From Streptomyces sp. NBRC 110028 (GTDB lineage Bacteria; Actinomycetota; Actinomycetes; Streptomycetales; Streptomycetaceae): 64,000 nt of DNA. This document shows positions 25,552 through 34,642 of this stretch, piece after piece (position 1 is the first letter of the stretch; every line of letters begins with the position of its first letter). The stretch covers positions 558,001-622,000 of the forward strand of contig NZ_BBUZ01000022.1 in the NCBI RefSeq assembly GCF_001417735.1, read 5' to 3'. Below the pieces are notes generated by a model. It searched no databases, was not told the DNA's origin, and saw only the letters and a program-made list of their open reading frames with translations. Both the position numbers and the translations under genes were made by a program.

Positions 25552-26382
25552 GTGAGCGGCTTGCGGGAGAGGTTCCGCGCTGTCCAGGGAGCGCCCTGCT
25601 GGGTGAGCCTGATGGCAGCCGATCTGGACCGCGCGCACGCCTTCTACGGAGACCTCTTCGGCTGGACCTTCCGGCCCACGCGGTACGGGCACGGCCGTTA
25701 CACCATCGCCTGTACCGAAGATGGCGTACCGACGGTTGGTATCGGTGCGTCGGCACCGACGGCGGGTGTGACGCTGCCCGTCACCTGGACGACGTACTTC
25801 GCGGCGGACAGCGCGGACGAGGTGGCCTGGCGCGTCCAGGAGCGCGGAGGCACGGTCGCGGTCGGACCGCTGGAATTCGGCAACGGCCGGGTGGCCTGGG
25901 CGGCCGATCCGGACGGCGCCGTCTTCGGCATCTGGGAGGGCGATCTCACCTCCGCCTGGTGGGGCGAGCGCAGGCCGGGCGCCCCGGTGTGGCTGGAGTT
26001 GCGTACGCGCGACGCGTTCGAGGCGGCGCTCTTCTACGGCCATGTCTTCGGCTGGGACGCCCAGGCGCGGGAGCGATGCGACGTCCGCTTCGAGCATGAC
26101 CGCGTGGTCCTGCACATCGACGGAAAGGCCGTGGCCGGATTGCGCGGCGGCGCCCTGGAAGCCGTCCCCGATCCGAATGTGCGGCCTCGCTGGCACGCCT
26201 ATTTCCGGGTCGCGGACGTCGACCGGGTCACCGAACGCGCCGTGGAACTCGGCGGAAGCGTCGTCTCCCCGCCGGTCGACACCCCCTACGGCCGCATCGC
26301 GGCGCTCCGCGACGCCGAGGGCGGAATCTTCAGCGTGGCGGCGGTGGGGAGAGGCTCGACGGGCGAGCCGGATGGTGCCTAG
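25552..26382 (+). CDS. Two-domain VOC (glyoxalase/bleomycin-resistance fold) protein
   Basis: This 276-residue protein with GTG start at 25552 has two tandem VOC modules: residues about 12 to 125 (WVSLMAADLDRAHAFYGDLFGW) and 140 to 265 (VWLELRTRDAFEAALFYGHVFGW, AYFRVADVDRV). Each would supply metal ligands or a binding cleft, but the ligand residues are not fully conserved. It may bind or modify a small hydrophobic compound; no substrate is inferred. Confidence 0.8.
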   Translation: MSGLRERFRAVQGAPCWVSLMAADLDRAHAFYGDLFGWTFRPTRYGHGRYTIACTEDGVPTVGIGASAPTAGVTLPVTWTTYFAADSADEVAWRVQERGGTVAVGPLEFGNGRVAWAADPDGAVFGIWEGDLTSAWWGERRPGAPVWLELRTRDAFEAALFYGHVFGWDAQARERCDVRFEHDRVVLHIDGKAVAGLRGGALEAVPDPNVRPRWHAYFRVADVDRVTERAVELGGSVVSPPVDTPYGRIAALRDAEGGIFSVAAVGRGSTGEPDGA

Positions 26383-26470
26383 GATCGGAGATACGGCATC
26401 GCGTGTCGGTCACCGGCTGGGTGAGGCATGGAGGTGCCCGTGAGATTGCCTTATCGGGAGGCATTCCACA

Positions 26471-26857
26471 GTGTCAGTCGAGCTGAACCACACCATCGTC
26501 CATTCCCGGGACAACCGTGAATCCGCCGAATTCCTGGCCGCCATTCTGGGCCTGGAGGTGGGGGACGCCTGGGGCCCGTTCATACCGGTCTCCACCAGTA
26601 ATGGGGTCACCCTGGACTTCGCCAGCGTCCCCGCCGAGTCGATCACCATGCAGCATTACGCGTTCCTCATCTCCGACGAGGAGTTCGACGCGGCGTTCCA
26701 GCGGATACGGGAGCAGGGCATCACGTATTACGCCGATCCGCACGGTAAGCAGCCGGGGGAGATCAACCACCACTACGGCGGCCGCGGGCTGTACTTCATG
26801 GACCCGGCCGGTCACGGCATGGAGATCATTACCCGGCCTTACGGCAACGAGGAGTAG
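26471..26857 (+). CDS. VOC family protein
   Basis: This 128-residue single-module VOC protein starts with GTG at 26471 (SVELNHTIVHSRDNRESAEFLAAI). Candidate metal ligands are the first His (LNHTIV), the central QHYAFLISD and the last Glu (GHGMEIITRP), which fits the family triad better than the neighbouring two-domain protein. The substrate is unknown. Confidence 0.82.
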   Translation: MSVELNHTIVHSRDNRESAEFLAAILGLEVGDAWGPFIPVSTSNGVTLDFASVPAESITMQHYAFLISDEEFDAAFQRIREQGITYYADPHGKQPGEINHHYGGRGLYFMDPAGHGMEIITRPYGNEE

Positions 26858-27016
26858 CCCTCCGCGGGGCGACCGGCGTGGCCTGGGCCTTGCGCCCGGG
26901 GTCACGCCGCGCTCAGGCCGACCGGACCAGCGCGCCGTACCGAGAGCCGGCACGCCGTACCCGGACCGGCACGCCGTACCGAACCCGGCTCGCGGAACGT
27001 GCCACCCGGCCCCCGC
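26858..27016. repeat. Intergenic GGCACGCCGTACC repeats
   Basis: Three imperfect copies of CGGCACGCCGTACC occur at about 26931-26985, between the convergent VOC and membrane-protein genes. Confidence 0.45.
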
Positions 27017-27421
27017 TCAGCCATCGCGTGGCGTGATCCGGCGGTAGCCCGCGCGGGCGTTGACGACGCGGGCGCAGGCCGTTCCGACGACGGCCGCGCC
27101 GAGCAGGCATCCGAGCCAGGCGCTGTCACGGTCGCCCGTCCAGGTCAGCACGCCGGCGGGCGGGATGGCGAAGCCGTTGAGGAACAGCCAGCACAGCACG
27201 GCCGTCCCCGGTGCCGCCACGAACCGCGCGCACAGCCCGAGCACGGCGGCGAACAGCGACAGCGCGATCAGCGCGAGTGTCGGCCGCCCATGGCCGCCGA
27301 GCGAGTTGAGCACGGCCACCAGCAGCAGGGCCCCGGCGAAGGCCGCGGACCAGATGACCGGGGTGGCGACGGGCTCGGGTACGGGCCTCATGCCGACGCT
27401 GAGCTGCCGCCACTCGATCAT
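27017..27421 (-). CDS. Small integral membrane protein
   Basis: This 134-residue protein starts at ATG 27421 (MIEWRQLSVGMRPVPEPV). Four hydrophobic segments are visible (PVIWSAAFAGALLLVAVL, TLALIALSLFAAVLGLCARF, TAVLCWLFLNGFAIPPA and SAWLGCLLGAAVVGTACA). The N-terminus and C-terminus both look cytoplasmic. No domain is recognised. Confidence 0.7.
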   Translation of the reverse strand: MIEWRQLSVGMRPVPEPVATPVIWSAAFAGALLLVAVLNSLGGHGRPTLALIALSLFAAVLGLCARFVAAPGTAVLCWLFLNGFAIPPAGVLTWTGDRDSAWLGCLLGAAVVGTACARVVNARAGYRRITPRDG

Positions 27422-27585
27422 GATCACCGTCTTTCTCGCGCCTCTGCCGGGGTACGGACACCCGAACGCGGATTGTTCCACCGAGCCACGGATCACTTTC
27501 CGCCATTACCTACTCTTTACCGTTTGTTACGGTGGGCGGACGACACTTCGACCCGCGCTACCAGCGCGAAGGTCACGAGGAGGGG

Positions 27586-28077
27586 ATGGCTGTGGGTGTT
27601 CCGCGGTTGAGCAGTACGCCGTTGCCGGGCATTGGAGTCCGTTACGACCTGACCACGCGGGACCAGGGCCGACTGTCGGTGGTCGCGCACCGGGACGGTG
27701 GACGGACGCTGAGCGCGTATCGCCGGGAGGACCCCGATGAGTGCGCCCTGGCCACCCGGCTCACCCCCGGCGAGGCGGAGGCGCTCATCAGCGCCCTGAT
27801 GCCCGCGCACCACAGCCCCACGTTGCTGTCCACCACCGAGCTGGGGCTGGTCGCCGAGCGGATCGAACTGTCCTCGCACTCGTACTGGAACGGGCGGGTG
27901 CTGGGCGACACACGGACCCGCACCGAGACCGGCACCTCCATCGTGGCCGTGCTGCGCCGGGCGGACGCCATCCCCTCCCCGGCGCCGGACTTCCGGCTGG
28001 CGGGCGGGGACACCCTGATCGTGATCGGCACGCGCGAGGGCGTGGAAGCCGCCGCGGCGATATTGGGTCGGGAGTGA
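27586..28077 (+). CDS. Cation:proton antiporter regulatory subunit (TrkA-C type)
   Basis: This 163-residue protein starts at ATG 27586 with GAGGAGGGG just upstream. The C-terminal 75 residues form a TrkA-C domain (LGDTRTRTETGTSIVAVLRR, FRLAGGDTLIVIGTREGVEAAAAIL). It is followed after 7 nt by the antiporter gene, the same pairing as KhtT with KhtU in Bacillus subtilis. I infer that it gates K+ efflux in response to a ligand or pH. Confidence 0.85.
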   Translation: MAVGVPRLSSTPLPGIGVRYDLTTRDQGRLSVVAHRDGGRTLSAYRREDPDECALATRLTPGEAEALISALMPAHHSPTLLSTTELGLVAERIELSSHSYWNGRVLGDTRTRTETGTSIVAVLRRADAIPSPAPDFRLAGGDTLIVIGTREGVEAAAAILGRE

Positions 28078-28084
28078 CAGACGG

Positions 28085-29371
28085 ATGCACTCTTCTGCCG
28101 TCTTCCTGATCGAGTTCGGTGCGGTCATCCTCGGCCTGGGACTGCTGGGCCGCCTCGCCGGACGTTTCCAGTTCTCGCCCATCCCCCTCTACCTGCTCGC
28201 CGGGCTGGCCTTCGGCGAGGGCGGGCTGCTGCCGCTCGGGGCCAGTGAGGAGTTCGTCGCGATCGGCGCCGAAATCGGCGTCGTCCTGCTGCTGTTGATG
28301 CTCGGGCTGGAGTACACCGCCAGCGATCTGGTCAGCAACCTCAAGACTCAGTACCAGTCCGGGCTGGTCGACGCCACGCTCAACGCCCTGCCCGGGGCGA
28401 TCATGGCGCTGCTGCTGGGCTGGGGCCCGGTGGCCGCCGTGGTGCTGGCCGGGGTCACCTGGATCTCCTCGTCCGGCGTCATCGCCAAGGTCCTCCGGGA
28501 CCTCGGGCGGCTCGGCAACCGCGAAACCCCGGTCATCCTGTCCATCCTGGTCCTCGAAGACCTGGCGATGGCCGTCTATCTGCCGATCGTCACCGCCCTG
28601 CTGGCCGGTGTCGGACTGGCCGCGGGCAGCATCACCCTGGCCATCGCGCTCGGCGTCGCGGGCTTCGTCCTCTTCGTCGCCGTCCGCTTCGGCCGTCACA
28701 TCTCCCGTTTCGTCTCCAGCGACGATCCCGAGAAGCTGCTGCTGGTCGTGCTGGGCCTGACCCTGCTGGTCGCCGGGATAGCGCAGCAGCTCCAGGTCTC
28801 CGCCGCAGTGGGCGCCTTCCTGGTGGGCATCGCCCTCTCCGGCGAGGTCGCCGAGGGCACCCACAACCTGCTCAGCCCGCTGCGTGACCTGTTCGCCGCC
28901 GTCTTCTTCGTCTTCTTCGGCCTGCACACCGACCCCGCCAGCATCCCGCCGGTCCTGCTGCCCGCCCTGGCCCTGGCGGTCGTCACCACCTGCACCAAGA
29001 TCGCCACCGGCTACTGGGCCGCGCGGCGCGCCGGGCTCTCCGCCAAGGGACGCTGGCGCGCGGGCGGCACCCTGGTGGCGCGCGGCGAGTTCTCCATCGT
29101 CATCGCCGGACTCGCCGTCACCGCGGGCATCGAACCACGGCTGGGCCCTCTGGCCACGGCGTACGTCCTGATCCTCGTCGTCGTCGGCCCCCTCACCGCC
29201 CGCTGGACCGAGCCCCTGGCGCGCCGCCTCATCCGCCCCAAGCCCGCCGCGGCCCCTGCCGCCGAAAGCACCGCCGAAAGCACCGCCGAGACCGGCACCG
29301 AAACCACCGCGGAAACCACCTCCGAGACCACCGCCGCCGAGTCCAAGCACCGCGAAACACAACGCGGTTGA
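28085..29371 (+). CDS. CPA2-type cation (K+)/proton antiporter
   Basis: This 428-residue membrane protein has about 12 hydrophobic helices, beginning FLIEFGAVILGLGLLGRLAG. A Kef-like region (LLLLMLGLEYTASDL, SSSGVIAKVLRDLGRL, ILVLEDLAMAVYLP) is followed by the second half of the fold (VGAFLVGIALSGEVA). It lacks its own RCK domain, consistent with the separate TrkA-C subunit 7 nt upstream. The last 45 residues are a Thr/Glu-rich tail with repeated STAE/TTAET units. Confidence 0.88.
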   Translation: MHSSAVFLIEFGAVILGLGLLGRLAGRFQFSPIPLYLLAGLAFGEGGLLPLGASEEFVAIGAEIGVVLLLLMLGLEYTASDLVSNLKTQYQSGLVDATLNALPGAIMALLLGWGPVAAVVLAGVTWISSSGVIAKVLRDLGRLGNRETPVILSILVLEDLAMAVYLPIVTALLAGVGLAAGSITLAIALGVAGFVLFVAVRFGRHISRFVSSDDPEKLLLVVLGLTLLVAGIAQQLQVSAAVGAFLVGIALSGEVAEGTHNLLSPLRDLFAAVFFVFFGLHTDPASIPPVLLPALALAVVTTCTKIATGYWAARRAGLSAKGRWRAGGTLVARGEFSIVIAGLAVTAGIEPRLGPLATAYVLILVVVGPLTARWTEPLARRLIRPKPAAAPAAESTAESTAETGTETTAETTSETTAAESKHRETQRG

Positions 29372-29404
29372 CACCCCGATCGCCGCCGCGACACGATCCC
29401 GCCG

Positions 29405-30874
29405 GTGGAGATCACGGACCTGACACCGGCGGAGCGGCGCGTCTGGCGGGCCTTCCCGCTCGATGAGAGCGTCGATTTCCGCGAAGGCGCCGACGACGCC
29501 CCCGAAAGCGGCGGCTCCTGGGGGCCCGAGCGGACCATACGAGCCGAGGTGCTGCGCGCGCTGCTGCTCGACGGACCCACGCGCGACGGCGAGGTGGCGG
29601 GCCTGAAGCTGACCGGCGCGCGCATCACCGGTGAGCTGCGCCTGAAGTACGGGGCGGTCGAGCACGCCGTACGGCTGCGGTCCTGCCACTTCGAGCGGAC
29701 CCCGCAGCTGTACGGGGCGCGACTGCGCGTCCTGGTGCTCAGCCGCTCCGTGCTGCCCGGGCTCACGGCCGGGGCCCTGCACACCGAGGGCGTCCTGCGG
29801 ATGACCGAATGCCGCACGACCGGCCCGGTGCGGCTCGCCGGGGCGCAGATCGCCGGAGGGCTCTTCCTCGACGGGGCGCGTCTGGGCACTCCGGACACCC
29901 GCTGCGAGGAACCGTTGCTGCAGCTCAACCACGCGGTCGTCGGCGCCGATGTCCAGGCCAGGCGTCTCGTCGCCCATGGGCAGTTGCGGCTCAACGAGGC
30001 CACCGTCGCCGGGCAGGTGAACCTCGACGACAGCGCACTCCACGCCCCCGGCGGCATCGCCCTGCACGCCGAGAACCTGTCCGTCGGCAACGATCTGCAC
30101 GCCATGCGGCTGCGCGCGCAAGGCCACGTCAACCTCAGCGGGGCCCGGATGCCCCGCCACCTCAATCTCGCCTACGCCCGGCTGTCCCACCCCGGCGGCC
30201 AGGCCCTGCGCGCCAGCAGCTGCGTCATCGGCGAACTGTGGTTCCGTGAGGCCGCCCCCGTCGAGGGCGACGTGAACCTGCGCCGCTCCCAGATCGACCT
30301 GCTGCACATCCGTCCCGAGGTCTGGCCCGACCGCGTCAAGATCGACGGCCTCAGCTACCGCAGCCTCGCCCCGCACCTCCCCGCCGAAGAGCGGCTACCG
30401 CTCCTGGAACGCGAGGTGGAGGGCTATCTCCCCGCCTCCTACGAGCAGTTGACCACCGCCTACCGCGCCGCGGGCGACGAGGCCGCCGCCCGTACCGTCC
30501 AGCTCGCCAAGCTCCGCCGCCACCGCAGCACCCTGCCGCGCTACGCCCGCGTCTGGGGTCACCTCCAGGACGTCACCGTCGGCTACGGCTTCCGCCCCCT
30601 GCGTGCCGCGGGCTGGCTCTCCGCGCTGCTCCTCACCGGCGCCGTCGCCTTCGCCCTTCACCACCCGCGGCCGCTGAAATCCGGCGAGGCCCCCGACTTC
30701 AACCCGGTCTTCTACACCCTCGACCTGCTCCTCCCCATCATCGGTTTCGGGCAGGAGAGCGCCTTCGCCCCGCAGGGCGCGTACCAGTGGCTCTCGTACC
30801 TCCTGATCGTCACCGGCTGGATCCTGGCCACCACGACCGCGGCGGGCATCAGCCGCTCCCTGAGCCGCCAGTAG
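29405..30874 (+). CDS. Membrane protein with pentapeptide/beta-helix-like repeats
   Basis: This 489-residue protein starts with GTG at 29405. Residues about 55 to 310 contain repeated strand-turn units (GLKLTGARITGELRLKY, AGAQIAGGLFLDGARL, NEATVAGQVNLDDSAL, LSGARMPRHLNLAYARL) that would build a right-handed beta-helix like bactofilins or pentapeptide proteins. A helical part and two or three membrane helices end the protein (AAGWLSALLLTGAVAFAL, LLIVTGWILATTTAAG). Similar proteins are often labelled oxidoreductases, but I see no cofactor site. Confidence 0.6.
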   Translation: MEITDLTPAERRVWRAFPLDESVDFREGADDAPESGGSWGPERTIRAEVLRALLLDGPTRDGEVAGLKLTGARITGELRLKYGAVEHAVRLRSCHFERTPQLYGARLRVLVLSRSVLPGLTAGALHTEGVLRMTECRTTGPVRLAGAQIAGGLFLDGARLGTPDTRCEEPLLQLNHAVVGADVQARRLVAHGQLRLNEATVAGQVNLDDSALHAPGGIALHAENLSVGNDLHAMRLRAQGHVNLSGARMPRHLNLAYARLSHPGGQALRASSCVIGELWFREAAPVEGDVNLRRSQIDLLHIRPEVWPDRVKIDGLSYRSLAPHLPAEERLPLLEREVEGYLPASYEQLTTAYRAAGDEAAARTVQLAKLRRHRSTLPRYARVWGHLQDVTVGYGFRPLRAAGWLSALLLTGAVAFALHHPRPLKSGEAPDFNPVFYTLDLLLPIIGFGQESAFAPQGAYQWLSYLLIVTGWILATTTAAGISRSLSRQ

Positions 30875-30909
30875 CCGGAGTCCGCTGGGCCTTCCGGCGC
30901 GCGGAAGCG

Positions 30910-32775
30910 TTACTCCTCGGCGAGCACGACGATCGCGTCGCCCTCCTCCAGGACCAGCGGCGCGGCCTTGTCGGGGTTGAGGAAGACCCCGTAGGCGGGC
31001 GGTACGTCGGCGTGGCGTGCGAGCCGGTAGCCGAGGGCCGTCTCGCCGCACCGCCGCGCGGCCTCGACGACCGTCGCGAAGTTGGCCTCTGCGCCCGGCA
31101 CCAGATAGTTGGTGGCCGGTTTGAGGTAGATCTCCGAACCCTCCGGGTCGAAGAGATCGATGAACACCGCGTACAGGTCGTGGTTCTCGGTCAGCTGGGT
31201 CAGCAGCAGACTGATGACCTTGGTGCTGACGATGAAGTCGTCGGCCTTGGTGACCTGGGCGATCTCCCGGTTGCTGTCATCGTTCATCTCCGTGACGATC
31301 GAGTACGGGTCACCGAGCCGCACCTCGATGTCGCGCAGGTGCAGCAGCGTCACCAGCGTCCGGTCATCGGCGCGCTTGGGATCGACGGCGTCGTCGGACA
31401 GCACCACGATGTGCTGGTAGCTGCCGAGGTCGAGGGCCTCCAGGGACGACCGGCGGGTCGGTTCGCACCGCTTGTGGCCGACCGTCAGGTTCTTCAGCCC
31501 CTCCGGCACCCCCTTCCGCGGCCGCCGCGGCGCCGCGATGTCCACCGCCGAACCGGGTTCGACGAAGCTGTCCAGCAGCTTGATCAGCTTCGACGCCCGG
31601 GAGTTCCAGCCGATCAGCAGGGTGCGGTCCGGGACCGGCGGCCGGCCGGGCGCGGTGGTGATCGCGGACGGGACGATCTCGGCCCGGGGCTCGGCGCGCC
31701 GTATCAGCAGATCGTCCTCGGCCATCACCAGCAGCTGGTCATCGGCCCGGACGACGGTGTCCATCGGCGGGTTGACCAGCACCTCACCGTCGCTCCTGCG
31801 CAGCCCGGCGGCCATGCCCTGCGTGTAGTGGGCCAGGGTGTCCGCGTACGTCGAACCCGCCAGCGCCGGCTCGTCGCGGAAGTAGAACTCGTTACCTTCG
31901 AAGCTGAGCAGTTCGTTGAAGACACTGGACAGCCCGGACTGCCGGTGCGCCTGGGCGATGAGCCGTACGGCGATGTCGTCGGCGTCGATGATCAGCGCGT
32001 TCGTACCGGCGGCGAGACGGGCCGCGGGCAGGTTGTCCGAACTCTCCACGGCCGCCACGACGTTCGGCCGCGTGCTCTTCCACTTCCGGCTGTTGAGCAG
32101 TAGCAGCACCTTGATGACGTCCGTGTCGGTGTCGTCCCCGACCGGGGGCAACACCATGATCGACTTGGCGGTGTCGGGGCTCACCAGCTCCAGGTCGCCC
32201 CGCTCCAGCGGACTTCCGGATCGGCAGATCACCCGGGTGCGGCCGGTCGCGGGGATCCGGTGGCGGATCTGGTCCTCCATGTCGACCTTGTCGTGGTCGG
32301 CGAGGATCACCACACACGAGCGGCGGGCGCTCTGGTTGGCCTCCACCAACTCCGCGATCACCGTGAACACCTGGTCCGACCAGCCCAGCACGACCGTGTG
32401 CCCGTGCTCGATCAGCCGCGACCGCCCCTTGCGCAGCATCTGGATCCGGTTCTCCAGGCCCGTGGTGAGCACACCGATGAGCGCGCTGACGATGAAGATG
32501 CCGCCGATCGTGACCGTGAGCATCAGCACGAGGAACAGCGGCCGGCCCGTGTCCCCGCCCATGGTGCCCGGGTCGAGCGTCCGCAGCAGGCTCATCCACA
32601 CCACGCCCGACCAGCCGCCGCTCTTCCGGGTGTCCTCGTGGGAGAAGGAGACCACCAGCGTGGAAACCACCGCTATCAACGCCAGCGAGGCGAGGCCGAG
32701 CCAGCCGATCAGCGCGGGCGTCCCCCGGTCCATCGTGCCGTCGAACCAATACCGCAGCCGGTCCCGCAGCCTCAT
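30910..32775 (-). CDS. CASTOR/POLLUX-type ion channel with RCK domains
   Basis: This 621-residue protein starts at ATG 32775 (MRLRDRLRYWFDGTMDRG). Two or more membrane helices lie in the first 110 residues (LASLALIAVVSTLVVSF, LFLVLMLTVTIGGIFIVSALIG) around a degenerate pore loop. Two TrkA-N-like cytosolic domains follow (HTVVLGWSDQVFTVIAELVEA, RTLLIGWNSRASKLIKLL). This matches the bacterial relatives of plant CASTOR/POLLUX channels. It is convergent with the beta-helix protein gene and lies downstream of marR on the same strand. Confidence 0.85.
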   Translation of the reverse strand: MRLRDRLRYWFDGTMDRGTPALIGWLGLASLALIAVVSTLVVSFSHEDTRKSGGWSGVVWMSLLRTLDPGTMGGDTGRPLFLVLMLTVTIGGIFIVSALIGVLTTGLENRIQMLRKGRSRLIEHGHTVVLGWSDQVFTVIAELVEANQSARRSCVVILADHDKVDMEDQIRHRIPATGRTRVICRSGSPLERGDLELVSPDTAKSIMVLPPVGDDTDTDVIKVLLLLNSRKWKSTRPNVVAAVESSDNLPAARLAAGTNALIIDADDIAVRLIAQAHRQSGLSSVFNELLSFEGNEFYFRDEPALAGSTYADTLAHYTQGMAAGLRRSDGEVLVNPPMDTVVRADDQLLVMAEDDLLIRRAEPRAEIVPSAITTAPGRPPVPDRTLLIGWNSRASKLIKLLDSFVEPGSAVDIAAPRRPRKGVPEGLKNLTVGHKRCEPTRRSSLEALDLGSYQHIVVLSDDAVDPKRADDRTLVTLLHLRDIEVRLGDPYSIVTEMNDDSNREIAQVTKADDFIVSTKVISLLLTQLTENHDLYAVFIDLFDPEGSEIYLKPATNYLVPGAEANFATVVEAARRCGETALGYRLARHADVPPAYGVFLNPDKAAPLVLEEGDAIVVLAEE

Positions 32776-32897
32776 CGCACGTCCCCATCCCCCCGGCCAC
32801 TCACCGGACTTACGGTCTCCCAGAGCAGTTGATCATTCTCGCAGGGTTACCGGGGCCCACCGCCCGGGCGCCGAGCGGCCTGCCCCGGCGCGGTGGG

Positions 32898-33470
32898 TCA
32901 CCAGGCGGCGTGCGGCTGCGGACCGGCCTCGACGGACGGCTCGCCACCCGCCTCGGCGAACGCCTGCAGCGCGTCGATCAGATGACGGCGCTGCCCGGCG
33001 GGCATGACGTCGACGATGCGCGCGATCTCCCGGCGCCGCCGATCGGTGACCTCGGCCACGATCCGCCGACCGCCCTGGGTGAGCGAGATCACGCTGGTAC
33101 GCCGGTCCTCGGCGGAGCCGCCGCGCGCGACCACGCCCGTCGTGACCAGACGGTCGATCATGCGCATGGCGGTCGACGGCTGCACCCCCAACTCCCCGGC
33201 CAGCCCGGACAGGCTCAACGGACCTCCGGCGTCCAGGACGACCAGCATCCGGAACTGCGGCAGCGTCAGCGGCTCCTCCACCGCCGCCAACGACCGGGCC
33301 GAGACGGCCACAAGCAGCCGCGACGCGGTCAACACCGCGGTGACCATCGCCTCGGCATCGGATTCGGGAGCGTCGGCACGGGGCTGGGAGGCCTCGGAAG
33401 CGGAAGCTTCGGTACGGGAAGTTTCCGCAACGGAGGCTTCGGAAGCGGAGGCTAAGGGACGGCGCGCCAT
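32898..33470 (-). CDS. MarR family transcriptional regulator
   Basis: This 190-residue protein starts at ATG 33470. The winged-HTH core runs from about residue 60 (LTLPQFRMLVVLDAGGPLSLSGLAGELGVQPSTAMRMIDRLVTTG), with the wing at EDRRTSVISLTQGG. The first 35 residues are a low-complexity Ser/Glu/Ala stretch (repeated ASEAS units) encoded by short tandem repeats at 33395-33455, which also could be non-coding if translation starts later. It lies 122 bp upstream of the channel gene. Confidence 0.85.
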   Translation of the reverse strand: MARRPLASASEASVAETSRTEASASEASQPRADAPESDAEAMVTAVLTASRLLVAVSARSLAAVEEPLTLPQFRMLVVLDAGGPLSLSGLAGELGVQPSTAMRMIDRLVTTGVVARGGSAEDRRTSVISLTQGGRRIVAEVTDRRRREIARIVDVMPAGQRRHLIDALQAFAEAGGEPSVEAGPQPHAAW

Positions 33471-33632
33471 ACGCCCTTTCTACCCTCTGTCCCTGTGGAA
33501 GGGAGCGCCCCGATCCGCCACCTCGGCTCAAACGTGGAAATCCGGGACTGCCCCGCAGCGGTGAGCGGGAACGGTCGTCGGCGGACTCCACGATCCACGA
33601 GGTGCCGACGGCGCCCGCGAGGCTCCGGCTCC

Positions 33633-34301
33633 TCAGCCGGCCATCTCGCCGCGCCACCCTCTGATCCGTGCGATCGCGGCCCGGACGCGCCACGCCCCGG
33701 TGACCGTGACCCCAGCCAGCCGGTCGGCCAGCGACCTTTGGGAGCCGAGCAGCGCCAGCCCCGCGTTGACGGCGAAGAAGGCGATGGCGACGATCCAGCA
33801 CAACACCGAGAAGCCGATCGCACCCCCGGCCAGCAGGCAGCAGGCCAGCGCATACCAACCGACGTCGACCAGCGTGCTCACCGCGGCGCGCACCGCGACC
33901 CGGCCCCGCCCGGGCCGCCCGCCGCCCCGGCGCCGCACGACGCACAGGCCCGTCAACGCCTGCCCCGGGGTGCGGCCCATCACGGCCAGCGAGAGGAAGT
34001 GGTAGGCGAAGGTGAACGCGACCAGCGCTGCGAATGCCTGCTGGACGGCGTTCACCGCAGAGTGCCAAAGCGACTCCCCGACGTCCTGACCCGCCCCCGC
34101 GATATCGCCATGCGAGGTGATGACCTCCCAGGCACTCGTCCCGGCCAGGCTCGTCACATCGGTGACCTCGGCACTGACCCGGTGGAACGTGAACCAGCCG
34201 AGCAGCACGGCCACGGCCACGACGACGGCGAAATCCAACGCCCAGGCGCACAACCGACGTGCCCGCGGCAGGCCGGTCGGCACCGCCCCCTCTTCAGACA
34301 T
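33633..34301 (-). CDS. RDD family membrane protein
   Basis: This 222-residue protein starts at ATG 34301 (MSEEGAVPTGLPRARRLCAWALDF). The RDD hallmark is present as RRLCAWALDFAVV near the N-terminus, followed by VMGRTPGQALTGLCVVRR and a final DRLAGVTV block. Four to five membrane helices are visible. An ATG at 34331 would add ten residues. Its function in Streptomyces is not known. Confidence 0.78.
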   Translation of the reverse strand: MSEEGAVPTGLPRARRLCAWALDFAVVVAVAVLLGWFTFHRVSAEVTDVTSLAGTSAWEVITSHGDIAGAGQDVGESLWHSAVNAVQQAFAALVAFTFAYHFLSLAVMGRTPGQALTGLCVVRRRGGGRPGRGRVAVRAAVSTLVDVGWYALACCLLAGGAIGFSVLCWIVAIAFFAVNAGLALLGSQRSLADRLAGVTVTGAWRVRAAIARIRGWRGEMAG

Positions 34302-34503
34302 ACCGGGTGCCACTACCGCTCGCCGGAACATCGGTCCCCCTGAAGTGTGTGATGTCGCGGTATGCACAGTGTAAGGACAGTTGAAGGCCGCCACGGGGGT
34401 TCCGAACATCTGCGGGGCGCGAGGCGCCTCCCACCGGCGGCCGTAAAGAGGAGGCTCCAGCGCCCCCAGCCAGCAACCACGCGGGTAGTCACGCACAACG
34501 CAT

Positions 34504-34537
34504 CAGGGCCACCTACGAATTTTCGTAGGTGGCCCTG
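34504..34537. terminator. Hairpin at left end of tRNA-Pro island
   Basis: CAGGGCCACCTACGA / TCGTAGGTGGCCCTG form a 15-bp perfect stem (34504-34518 and 34523-34537). It overlaps the start of the left att repeat. I infer it was the terminator of the tRNA-Pro gene before the island inserted. Confidence 0.65.
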
Positions 34538-34595
34538 ACCTGTGTTCCTTCAGTCGGGGTGGCGGGATTTGAATCTACGACCTCTTCGTCCCGAA
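34533..34595. repeat. Left attachment site of tRNA-Pro island
   Basis: These 63 bp match 53127-53189 except for two T/C differences at 34574 and 34576, within the T-arm part of the duplicated tRNA-Pro 3' half. The mismatches indicate drift since integration. Confidence 0.85.
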
Positions 34596-34642
34596 TGAGG
34601 TTCGGCTACTGGTCTGGCCTGCCCGGATGATGTTTTACCTGA

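Noticed and set aside
27788..30376. An 862-codon open frame antisense to the antiporter and beta-helix genes
   Set aside because: The composition is Gly/Asp/Gln repeats without domains, and the opposite frames encode clear proteins.
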